This document shows positions 42,342-49,455 of a stretch of 56,807 nucleotides of DNA, piece after piece. The position numbers and the translations under genes are program-made. Under the pieces are notes generated by a model, which worked only from the letters and a program-made list of their open reading frames with translations, was not told the origin of the DNA and ran no database searches. The stretch comes from Actinomycetes bacterium (GTDB lineage Bacteria > Actinomycetota > Acidimicrobiia > Acidimicrobiales > JAKAOS01). Numbering within the stretch: the stretch's first letter is position 1; each line of letters opens with the position of its first letter. The stretch is from NCBI GenBank assembly GCA_021791675.1, contig JAJYWE010000011.1, positions 1 to 56,807 of the forward strand. The letters are read 5' to 3'.

Positions 42342-43705
42342 CGCGACCCTCCGAGCCCGCCGCGGGGCTCCGCCCGCCCACCCCGCTGGGCCGACTCCCC
42401 GGGCTCCGCCCACCAACCGGGCTGTTCCCGCCACCCGGGTTGGCCGACCCCGGCCGCGAGCAGCCGGGCGAGGGTCTTCGCCCCCCGGACGATGCTCGAG
42501 AGCTCGACCGCCTCGTCGACCCCGTGGATGTCGCGCACCACGGGCCCGTAGCAGAGGGCGGAGACGCCGGGCTCGGTCAGGTAGAGCCGGGCATCGGTCG
42601 TCGAGCCGAGTCCGAAGCGACGCGGCTCCGTGCCGTGTGCCGAGCGGTGCGCGCCGGCGAGCGCGAGGGCGAGGGGGTCGTCGCCGGCCAACGCGTAGCC
42701 CTCGGCCCGGAACCCGCTCGGCCGCACCGAGAGCGAGAGCCCGTCGTCCACACCGACCTCGGCGCCGGCGAGCGCCTCCTCGACGGCCTCGAGCGCCTGC
42801 TCCGGCGTCCAGCCCCGTGGGAAGCCGACCCGCACCCCGAGGGTGGCCTCGGTCGCGACGCTCGAGCGCCACGCGCCCGCTCGAAGCGTGCCGACGTTCA
42901 CGTTGTAGGGGGAGGCGACCCCGTCGAGCGCGGGGTCGGGATGGTCCTTCCCGAGGCGGACGGAGAGCTCGTCCAGCGCCTGGACGAGGCGCGGCAGGGC
43001 CGCGAGCGGGGTCGCGAGCTCGGAGGCGTCGCTCGCGTGCCCGCCCCGCCCCGAGAGCTCGAGGTCCACCCAGAGCACGCCAACGCCGGCGAGGAGGAGC
43101 CCGAGGTCGGTCGGCTCGGGTAGGAGCACGGTGTCGGCGAGGATGCCCTGGCGGATGCTCGAGAGCGTCCCGTTGCCGGTGCACTCCTCCTCGATCACCC
43201 CGACGACGGTGAGGGCGCGCTCGCCGGCGAGTGCCGGAGCGGCCCGGGAGAGCGCTCCCACCGCGAGCGTCACCATCGCGAAACCAGCCTTCATGTCCCC
43301 AGCCCCGCGCCCGACCATCCAGCCGTCGACGACGGTGGGACGGAACGGCGGGCTCGACCACGGCCCGTCCTCCACCGGGACGACGTCGACGTGGCCGTTG
43401 ACGAGGAGCCCCTCGCCCTCGCCGCGCCGCGCGAGCAGGTTCCCCCGACCGTCGTAGGCGAGGAGAGGGATCCCTCCTCGGGGGTCGTCGACGACGCCGG
43501 GATCGACAGGGAGGCGAGAGACGTCGAAGCCGAGTCGCGCCAGCTCCTCGCCGAGGACGTCCTCGGCCGTGGCCTCGTTGCCGAGGGTGCTGTTGGCGGC
43601 GACGAGGCCCGCGAGGAACGCGATGGCCCGGTCCGCCCCGCGGTCGACCTCCTCGTCCAGGTCCGCCAGGAGTGCCGGTGGCAAGAGTTCCCTTTGGTCT
43701 GTCAT
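42338..43705 (-). CDS. M20-family deacylase (ArgE/DapE type)
   Basis: 455 residues. Metal ligands are in NGHVDVVPVEDGPW and GRGAGDMKAG, the catalytic Glu pair in IEEECTGNG, and the dimerisation domain contains SGRGGHASDASELATP; GSTTDARLY is near the C terminus. This is the ArgE/DapE/ACY1-like branch, which deacylates N-acyl amino acids or related amides, distinct from the M20D protein at 0.7 kb. The C-terminal 35 residues (GWREQPGWWAEPGES...) are a repetitive Gly/Trp/Pro tail with no counterpart in typical family members. It is the first gene of the operon; the operator-like palindrome abuts its ATG. Confidence 0.9.
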   Translation of the reverse strand: MTDQRELLPPALLADLDEEVDRGADRAIAFLAGLVAANSTLGNEATAEDVLGEELARLGFDVSRLPVDPGVVDDPRGGIPLLAYDGRGNLLARRGEGEGLLVNGHVDVVPVEDGPWSSPPFRPTVVDGWMVGRGAGDMKAGFAMVTLAVGALSRAAPALAGERALTVVGVIEEECTGNGTLSSIRQGILADTVLLPEPTDLGLLLAGVGVLWVDLELSGRGGHASDASELATPLAALPRLVQALDELSVRLGKDHPDPALDGVASPYNVNVGTLRAGAWRSSVATEATLGVRVGFPRGWTPEQALEAVEEALAGAEVGVDDGLSLSVRPSGFRAEGYALAGDDPLALALAGAHRSAHGTEPRRFGLGSTTDARLYLTEPGVSALCYGPVVRDIHGVDEAVELSSIVRGAKTLARLLAAGVGQPGWREQPGWWAEPGESAQRGGRAEPRGGLGGSR

Positions 43706-43719
43706 TTAGACCTTTCTAA
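43706..43719. promoter_or_regulatory. Palindrome TTAGA-cctt-TCTAA abutting the M20 start codon
   Basis: A perfect 5-bp inverted repeat with a 4-nt spacer, ending one base before the ATG (43705) of the M20 gene, in a small A/T-rich island within G/C-rich DNA. There is no room for a Shine-Dalgarno sequence, so the mRNA may be leaderless, with the palindrome overlapping the -10 region. It is the natural candidate site for the GntR regulator in the same operon. Confidence 0.5.
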
Positions 43720-43783
43720 CACGCCCTCGCCCTCCGGTCAACGTCTGGCTCCCCGGGCGAGAGGTGCCCACCACCGACGCCGG

Positions 43784-43827
43784 CAGGGGCGGCGCAGGGG
43801 CGGCGCAGGGGCGGCGCAGGGGTGGCG
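43784..43827. repeat. Tandem 11-bp repeat CAGGGGCGGCG x4
   Basis: Three exact units and a fourth with one change (CAGGGGTGGCG) between the divergent M20 and PaiB-like genes. It occupies most of the upstream region of the PaiB-like gene and may alter promoter spacing if copy number varies. Confidence 0.85.
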
Positions 43828-43871
43828 CCGACCGGTAAGACTGGAGCCGTGCGCGTGAGGAGGAGGGGCTG

Positions 43872-44684
43872 ATGTACCTCCCGAAGCACTTCCTGGCCGA
43901 GGAGGGGCCGACCCGCGCCCTCCTCGAGCGCATGGGTGCAGCGGACCTGGTGACGGTGACGGAGTCCGGGCCGCTCGCCACGTTCCTCCCATTGCTCTAC
44001 GACCCCGCTCCCGTCGAGGCTGGCGCCGCCGCGCCCGCGCCCACCCCTGCCGGCGCGCCCGCCCCTGTCAGCGCGCCCGTCCCTGCGGGCGCTCCCACCC
44101 CTGCGGGCGCGCTCAGCCCTGCCGGTTCCACTGCCCCGGGCGGTGCTCCCACCCCCGGCGGTGCCCCGGCTGCCGCCCCGGCATCGGTCGCCGAGCCCGC
44201 CCCGATCCAAGGCTCGCTCGTCGGCCACGTCGCCCGGGCCAATCCCCAGTGGTCCACGCCCGCGATCGGCGAGGCGATGGTGATCGTCCACGGGCCAGAC
44301 GCCTACGTCTCACCCTCGTGGTACCCGTCGAAGGCGGAGCACGGGCGGGTCGTGCCGACGTGGAACTACACCACGATCCACGTCTACGGCCGCCTGGTCG
44401 TCCACGACGACCCGACCTGGGTGGAGGCGCTGGTGCGCCGCCTCACCGCACGCCACGAGGCGAGCCGTCCCCGGCCGTGGTCGGTCGACGACGCGCCGGA
44501 GCCCTACGTCGCCGGTCAGGTCCGAGCGATCGTCGGGGTCGAGGTGGTGATCACCCGCGTCGAGGCCAAGGCCAAGTGGAGCCAGAACCGGCCAGCCGCG
44601 GACATCGCCGGTGTGGAGCAGGGTCTCGTCGATGCCGGACGCCTCGACGCGCTCGACGCGCTCCGCGTTGCCCGGGCTCCCTGA
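43872..44684 (+). CDS. PaiB-family FMN-binding protein with Ala/Pro-rich insert
   Basis: 270 residues, against roughly 210 for typical PaiB proteins (FMN-binding negative regulators or flavin-reductase-like split-barrel proteins). Family segments are MYLPKHF at the N terminus, GHVARANPQW, AYVSPSWYPSKAEHGRVVPTWNYTTIHVYG and AKAKWSQNRP. The excess is a tract between about residues 46 and 110 made of PAGAP/PTPAGA/PGGAP units, inserted after the first strands (FLPLLYDPAP) where the fold normally continues directly to the GH-A-R-N-P segment. ATG 43872 follows GAGGAGGAGGGGCTG. Confidence 0.88.
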   Translation: MYLPKHFLAEEGPTRALLERMGAADLVTVTESGPLATFLPLLYDPAPVEAGAAAPAPTPAGAPAPVSAPVPAGAPTPAGALSPAGSTAPGGAPTPGGAPAAAPASVAEPAPIQGSLVGHVARANPQWSTPAIGEAMVIVHGPDAYVSPSWYPSKAEHGRVVPTWNYTTIHVYGRLVVHDDPTWVEALVRRLTARHEASRPRPWSVDDAPEPYVAGQVRAIVGVEVVITRVEAKAKWSQNRPAADIAGVEQGLVDAGRLDALDALRVARAP

Positions 44685-44767
44685 TACGAACCTTCCCCGC
44701 TCTCCACCTTTCGTGTAACGCTAATAGAGAGTGCAAAGATTGACGTAATGCGGAGCGGTTGACTAGC

Positions 44768-44777
44768 TTCGTACGAA
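44768..44777. promoter_or_regulatory. Perfect palindrome TTCGTACGAA in an A/T-rich patch
   Basis: A 10-bp perfect palindrome in the unusually A/T-rich stretch 44710-44780, just after two TTGAC hexamers (44740, 44759). The patch looks like a promoter region for the genes to the right, but no matching -10 is convincing. Confidence 0.35.
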
Positions 44778-44820
44778 AGGGACGGCGACCGGGCAGTCCC
44801 GCGGGAATCCGGCGGGGGAG

Positions 44821-45060
44821 GTGGGGAGGGCCTCGATGGGCGAAGGGCAAGGGCGTGCACAGGACCCCGCACGGCACGGTGTGGGTGCCGTGCACATGGT
44901 CCAACACCTCCTGGTGGGGGTGGTCGAGGATCCTCCCCTGTCCCTACGGGGCCCCCTGTCCGCCTCGCAGGCATCGGTGCGGACCGCGCTGACCTTCTCG
45001 TCCGCGACGATCGGGCAGGGCGCGTCGCGCTCATCCTGCAGCGGATCGAGCCTCCGGTGA
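44821..45060 (+). pseudogene. Possible CtaG (cytochrome oxidase assembly) remnant
   Basis: In one plus-strand frame this stretch reads AVHMVQHLLVGVVEDPPLSLRGPLS, resembling the HMxQHLLL-type helix and following loop of CtaG/caa3-type assembly proteins, with the rest of the protein absent and the following residues (SSATIGQGASRSSCSGS) unlike the family. The remnant lies immediately upstream of heme A synthase, a functional partner in oxidase assembly. A nested hairpin (GGACC...GCACGGCA-9-TGCCGTGC...GGTCC, 44862-44902) falls inside it. The assignment rests on one short segment. Confidence 0.35.
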
Positions 45061-45067
45061 GGCCGAA

Positions 45068-46051
45068 GTGATGCGCTCTCGCCGGACCCTTCGTCGCCTG
45101 TCGATGGCCACGGTGGTCGTCACCTACCTCCTGGTGGTGCTCGGCGATACCGTGCGCGTCACGCACTCGGGGATGGGCTGTCGCAGCTGGCCGCTGTGCA
45201 ACGGGAACATCGGGCTGATCGGCACGTATCACGCCATGCTCGAGCAGTCGCATCGCTACCTGGCAGCGGTGGTCACGGCGCTGGTGATCCTCACGTTCCT
45301 CGTCGCCCGGCGCCAGGCCCGCGCCGACCGCACGGTTCGCGCTGCGAGCGTCGTCTCCCTCGTGACGATCGCCATCCAGGTCCCGTTGGGCGCGATCACC
45401 GTGTTCGCCCACAACGCCGGCTGGACCGTGGCGATGCACCTCGCGGGTGCTTGGCTCGTGGTCGCGGCCGTGACCACCACCATGATGGCCGTGCTGAAGG
45501 GCACCGGCTCGAGATCGCTACCGGCGGGTCGTGGCGTGGCGCGGGCGCTGGTCAGGCCGCTCGGCATCTCGATCGTGGCCGTGTTCCTGGTGGCGGTGGC
45601 CGGCATGCTCGTGCTCCATGACGGCGCCACGCTCTCGTGCCCATCCTGGCCCCTCTGCGCTGGCTCCATCGGATCGTTCGGCGTGCTGTTGCAGTACGCC
45701 CACCGTTTCATCGCACTGTCGGCAGGAGTGGCGCTGGTGTGGTTGACCGCGCGCACGTGGCGGCTGGAAGGAGCCACGGCACTCCAGCGCAATCTTGCGG
45801 CGGGGACGCTCGGCCTGCTGGTGGTCACAGCCGGGTTCGGGGCCGTCGTTGCCACCACCGGGGCGCCGGAGTACGCCCAGGACCTCCACCTGGCCCTTGC
45901 CAGTGGCGTCTGGTTGAGCCTTGTCGCGCTGGCGAGCGACGTCGCGCTGTCGCGATCGGCACCCGTGCCGGTCGCCGACGGGCGGCGTGATCCCCCGGTG
46001 TGCCAGGCTGGCGTGGCGGGCGAGCGGGAGCGTGTGCTCGGGGAGGCGTGA
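45068..46051 (+). CDS. ctaA: Heme A synthase (COX15/CtaA)
   Basis: An integral membrane protein of 327 residues with about eight helices that oxidises heme O to heme A for aa3-type cytochrome oxidase. The four heme-ligand histidines are in LEQSHRYLA (the ExxHR motif), VAMHLAGAW, LQYAHRFIA and QDLHLALASG. Two Cys pairs, GCRSWPLC and SCPSWPLC, lie in the extracellular loops as in other actinobacterial CtaA proteins. GTG 45068 is adjacent to an ATG at 45071, either of which could be used. The last 30 or so residues (GRRDPPVCQAG...) come from a 32-bp repeat described separately and are not part of the conserved fold. Confidence 0.93.
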   Translation: MMRSRRTLRRLSMATVVVTYLLVVLGDTVRVTHSGMGCRSWPLCNGNIGLIGTYHAMLEQSHRYLAAVVTALVILTFLVARRQARADRTVRAASVVSLVTIAIQVPLGAITVFAHNAGWTVAMHLAGAWLVVAAVTTTMMAVLKGTGSRSLPAGRGVARALVRPLGISIVAVFLVAVAGMLVLHDGATLSCPSWPLCAGSIGSFGVLLQYAHRFIALSAGVALVWLTARTWRLEGATALQRNLAAGTLGLLVVTAGFGAVVATTGAPEYAQDLHLALASGVWLSLVALASDVALSRSAPVPVADGRRDPPVCQAGVAGERERVLGEA

Positions 46052-46076
46052 TTCCCCCGTGTGCCACGCTGGCGTG
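45984..46076. repeat. Pair of 32-bp direct repeats at the ctaA 3' end
   Basis: GGCGTGATCCCCCGGTGTGCC... at 45984-46015 and GGCGTGATTCCCCCGTGTGCC... at 46045-46076 agree at about 29 of 32 positions with a 61-bp period. The first lies in the ctaA coding tail and the second overlaps the ctaA stop codon, so the repeat duplication seems to have reshaped the C terminus. Confidence 0.8.
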
Positions 46077-46289
46077 AGGCAGCTGCAGGAGCGAACCAAC
46101 CCGTGATGGCGCGACCGGAGCAGGTGGACAGACATGGTCCTGTCCGGGGTGGCCTCCATCGGCCACTCTTCCGAGACGCCGGTCCGCCCCGCCTCGCGCT
46201 CCGGACGTGTGGTGCACCGTTCGTCGCGACAACCGCTCGAGGTTCCCGTGCCGACGACGCTGCCTTCGTGACGAGCCTCGACGTGTGAG

Positions 46290-46480
46290 CGGTCGACCGA
46301 GGATCCTCTCCGAGCCATGTCGCCCCACTCGTTCCGTCCCGCGATGCCCCGTGCCATCCCCCGCAGCTACCACACGATGCCGAGCGGGCGGTACCCGAGA
46401 GGCTCGAGCAGTGCCCAGCAGAGGAGGAGCACTCGGTCGACGAGGCCCGCGTGGCGCGCTCGGGACGGCCGTACGTCCAG
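46290..46480 (-). pseudogene. Probable family-2 glycosyltransferase remnant (C-terminal end)
   Basis: The minus strand reads LVDRVLLLCWALLEPLGYRPLGIVW, then an in-frame TAG (46367-46369), then LRGMARGIAGRNEWGDMARRGS in the same frame. The last membrane helix with a LE(P/N)xGYR segment, followed by xLRG and a short tail ending WGxMxRxG, is the usual C terminus of processive GT2 enzymes (NodC/PgaC/BcsA-like). The catalytic domain is not seen upstream. The stop inside a conserved segment marks it as a dead fragment. Confidence 0.4.
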
Positions 46481-46691
46481 CGCGGACGTCGGAGCTGTTC
46501 GCGACCCGGATCGTGCCGCCCGCGGCGACGCGCCTCGTCTCCGGCGAAGCCGACGTCCTCCAGCGGGATCTTCCTCGCCACTCCCGGGGCAGCGGGTCGC
46601 CGTCATGCAACGCGAAGGCGAGCGGTGGCGGGTCGGAGGGCGGGACCGTCCGGCGATGGGAGCCGGTCTACCGGTCGATCCCATGACGGAG

Positions 46692-46749
46692 CGGCGGTCG
46701 CGCAAGCACCCGCAACAACTCGGCGGTCGCGCGAGCACCCGCAACAACT
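46692..46749. repeat. Tandem 29-bp repeat (two units)
   Basis: CGGCGGTCGCGCAAGCACCCG... and CGGCGGTCGCGCGAGCACCCG... (both ending CAACAACT) are adjacent, differing at one position; a truncated third start (CGGTGCTCGC) follows. No coding role is evident. Confidence 0.8.
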
Positions 46750-46956
46750 CGGTGCTCGCATCGATCCGGAGTCCCCCACGGTGGCACGTTGGCCGCGGCG
46801 GCCGTCCGTTTCGAAGCGGAGGGAATGGGTAGCGTCTGGCTGCGCTCCGCCGCTCCCCGCGGGCGCCACTGCCGGCCGTCGTCAGCCATCGCGACGCCGT
46901 CATCGTGCCGCCGGCATCGTGACGCCGGCCACCGGGATCGGGATGAGGAGGAAGAC

Positions 46957-47469
46957 ATGGCAGACCTGATCATGCTCACCTTCGACGACACCTACGGCGC
47001 CGAGCAGGCGCTGTCGGCCGCCCGTGCGCTCCAGGAGCTGCGTTACGCGTGGATCGACGACGTGGCCGTCGTCGAGAAGCACAAGACCGGCTTCGTGACG
47101 CTGCACACGCCCCACGGCTCCGCGGCGCGAGGGGCGATGTGGGGCGGGCTCATCGGCCTGCTCCTGTTCTGGTGGTTCCCACCGGCCTGGTTCCTCGGGG
47201 GTTGGCTGGGCGGCCTCGGAGGTGGGGCGTTGATCGGCGAGGCCATGAAGCATGCCGGTTTCGACGAGAGCCTCATGCGTGACGTCAAGGCCGAGCTGAC
47301 GCCGGGGACGTCGGCACTGCTGCTCATGGGTGCGACAGGCGACGCCGACCAGATGGCACGGGCCTTCGAGCCCTACCACCCGACGAAGGTGCTGCGCCGG
47401 AGCCTGCCCGACCAGACGGTCGCCAACCTGAGAGAGGCGCTCGGGAACCACGCGGGGCCCGACGACTGA
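46957..47469 (+). CDS. DUF1269-family membrane protein
   Basis: 170 residues. MADLIMLTFDDTYGAEQALSAARALQ is the typical DUF1269 N terminus, a ferredoxin-like half that is followed by a Gly-rich hydrophobic segment (GAMWGGLIGLLLFWWFPPAWFLGGWLGGLGGGALIGEA) probably crossing or embedding in the membrane, then a second soluble part (GTSALLLMGATGDADQMARAF). Function is unknown; related proteins are often stress- or envelope-associated. ATG 46957 follows GATGAGGAGGAAGAC. Neighbours give no functional clue. Confidence 0.85.
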   Translation: MADLIMLTFDDTYGAEQALSAARALQELRYAWIDDVAVVEKHKTGFVTLHTPHGSAARGAMWGGLIGLLLFWWFPPAWFLGGWLGGLGGGALIGEAMKHAGFDESLMRDVKAELTPGTSALLLMGATGDADQMARAFEPYHPTKVLRRSLPDQTVANLREALGNHAGPDD

Positions 47470-47652
47470 TCGTCGAGCGGGTTCGTCGAAGCGACCCCTG
47501 CCGTCCGGCGGGCGCCGTGGGGGTGCCGGCCAGCCCGAGCCCGGGACTGGCATCACCCCCCGACTCGTGCCCATCCCGCTTGACCGCCCCTGGGGGTGGT
47601 GCTAGGACAACACCTGTCACCGGGGGGGTCCGGTGGGATTGGGGGGCGGGCA

Positions 47653-49392
47653 ATGGCGCTCGGTCTTTGGCGGGGCGTTGCTCCTCGCGCGCTGTTCGCG
47701 CTGTCGCTGCTCGGCCTCACGGTGCTCGGCCTGCAGGCCGTGCCCTCGGCGGCCAGCCCGGCAGCCCGATCGACCACGGGTCCGAGCAAGGTCCTCGTGC
47801 CGGGCAAGCTGGGTGAGCTGGACTGCAACGGGCAGAGCCCGATCCAGCAGACGCTCCGGCGCTCGATGCCCTGCACGGACATCCGGGGCTTCGCCGGCAC
47901 GACGAACGCCAACACCTGGGGCGGGCGGTTCTACGACAACAACCTCTACATCGGCCACGACGAGCCCGACCTGCGCTTCCTCTCGAACCGGTCCGGGTCG
48001 GGGGAGAACGTGACCTGGACCGAACGCCTCCCCGTCGACCCGGCCGCCCTCCCCACCGTGAAGACCCCCGGGAGCGACGTGACGCACACCTTCGAGCTCA
48101 CCATCGCACCCTGGTTCTCGATGGCGATCTGCGACCCGAGCTCCTACCCGCTCACTCCCTGCAAGCCCGGTAGCGACACGAACGCACCCAGTGCCACCTC
48201 ACCAGGCGGCGGGAGCGCGTTCATGGAGCTGCAGTTCTACCCGCCCGGTTTCGCGCCCTTCGCCGACAACATCAGCTGCGACAACACCCACTGGTGCGCG
48301 GCCCTCACCATCGACAGCCTCGAGTGCACCAACAACTTCGCCAGCTGCAACCCGAACTGCATCGAGCCCGTGAACTTCGCGTTCCTCCAGCTGAACGGCG
48401 TACCGACCGGCCCGCCGAGCCCGCAGCTCTCCGACCTCAGCAGCTTCACCCCGAACGGCCAGACGCTCCTGATGAACCCGGGTGACGTGCTCCGGGTCCA
48501 CATCGCGGACGCGGTGGTGCCCGGGACGTCGCCACCCCAGCACGCGCTCGAGACGTCGGTGACGGACCTCACGACGGGACAGACCGGCTTCATGCAGGCC
48601 TCGGCGGCCAACGGCTTCGCCGACACCAACTTCACGACCTGCGACGGCACGCCGTTCGACTTCCAGCCCGAGTACTCCACTGCGGTGCCCGGCAACATCG
48701 TGCCCTGGGCGGCCCTGCAGACCGACATCAGCACCGAGTTCGAGATCGGGCACTTCACCCCTTGCTCCTCGGTGAGCAAGCCCCAGACGCTGACCGAGGG
48801 GACCTTCAGCGACACCTTCTACAACCACTGCGCAGGTCCCTACGAGAGCTCCGCTCCCGGGGGCGACGGCAGCCACCAGGTCGAGTACAGTGACGCGCTC
48901 TGCTTCCCGGTGGGGGACACCCACGGGCTCACCGCGCCGCCGAACCTCGTGAGCGGCTGTCTCGACGACTACTACCAGAACGGGGACCTCGACTTCGACG
49001 GCAGCTCCTACTGGCCCGACTGGCCCAACAGCACGACGCCGGACTCCTTCCCCTCGACCTTCCTGCAGGCGCCGCCGCTCAGTGCGGGCAAGCCCTACGC
49101 GGCCTTCCAGATCCAGACCGACATCGCCCTGTCGGAGTCCACCTGCACCTTCGACACTGCGACCGGGACGTGGAGCGGTTGCGCCGTGCCGCCGCCGACC
49201 GCCCCGGCGCAGTTCTACCCCAAGTGGACGCTCACCAAGAACTGTCTCTGGGAGTTCGGGAACATGGCCAACGGCAACGACTTCGGTGCCGACAGCCAGT
49301 ACGGGAGCATCCCGGCGAACCTCGGGTACCCCGAGTTCCTCGGGCCGATCCAGTCCAACACCTGCCCGACGGCGGTCGTCCCGACGTCCTGA
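47653..49392 (+). CDS. Secreted Cys-containing protein of unknown function
   Basis: 579 residues. A signal peptide is clear (LFALSLLGLTVLGLQAVPSAASPA, cleavage near residue 36). The mature protein is rich in Asn, Thr, Ser, Pro and aromatic residues and contains roughly 20 cysteines, many in pairs at short spacing (for example SCDNTHWCAALTIDSLECTNN and CNPNCIEP), as expected of an extracellular disulfide-bonded protein. I recognise no enzyme motif or repeat. ATG 47653 is preferred over the track start at 47596 because the signal peptide begins there. It is transcribed alone, convergent with the membrane-anchored gene. Confidence 0.8.
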   Translation: MALGLWRGVAPRALFALSLLGLTVLGLQAVPSAASPAARSTTGPSKVLVPGKLGELDCNGQSPIQQTLRRSMPCTDIRGFAGTTNANTWGGRFYDNNLYIGHDEPDLRFLSNRSGSGENVTWTERLPVDPAALPTVKTPGSDVTHTFELTIAPWFSMAICDPSSYPLTPCKPGSDTNAPSATSPGGGSAFMELQFYPPGFAPFADNISCDNTHWCAALTIDSLECTNNFASCNPNCIEPVNFAFLQLNGVPTGPPSPQLSDLSSFTPNGQTLLMNPGDVLRVHIADAVVPGTSPPQHALETSVTDLTTGQTGFMQASAANGFADTNFTTCDGTPFDFQPEYSTAVPGNIVPWAALQTDISTEFEIGHFTPCSSVSKPQTLTEGTFSDTFYNHCAGPYESSAPGGDGSHQVEYSDALCFPVGDTHGLTAPPNLVSGCLDDYYQNGDLDFDGSSYWPDWPNSTTPDSFPSTFLQAPPLSAGKPYAAFQIQTDIALSESTCTFDTATGTWSGCAVPPPTAPAQFYPKWTLTKNCLWEFGNMANGNDFGADSQYGSIPANLGYPEFLGPIQSNTCPTAVVPTS

Positions 49393-49455
49393 CGGATCCT
49401 GACAGCGTGGCCGCCGCTCGCCGGCGGGGCGGGACGTGCGGCGTCGAGCCCCGCT

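Larger units (their letters stand above)
46052..46956. other. 905-bp region between ctaA and the DUF1269 gene, degenerate
   Basis: No intact gene. It contains the second 32-bp repeat copy, a probable glycosyltransferase remnant on the minus strand (about 46290-46480) and a 29-bp tandem repeat (46692-46749). Long ORFs of the track through this stretch have shadow-type composition. The region looks like decaying sequence between two functional genes. Confidence 0.5.

Noticed and set aside
43784-43827. CRISPR or iteron-type origin
   Set aside because: An 11-bp G/C tandem repeat with no spacers, no replication gene and no A/T-rich unwinding region.
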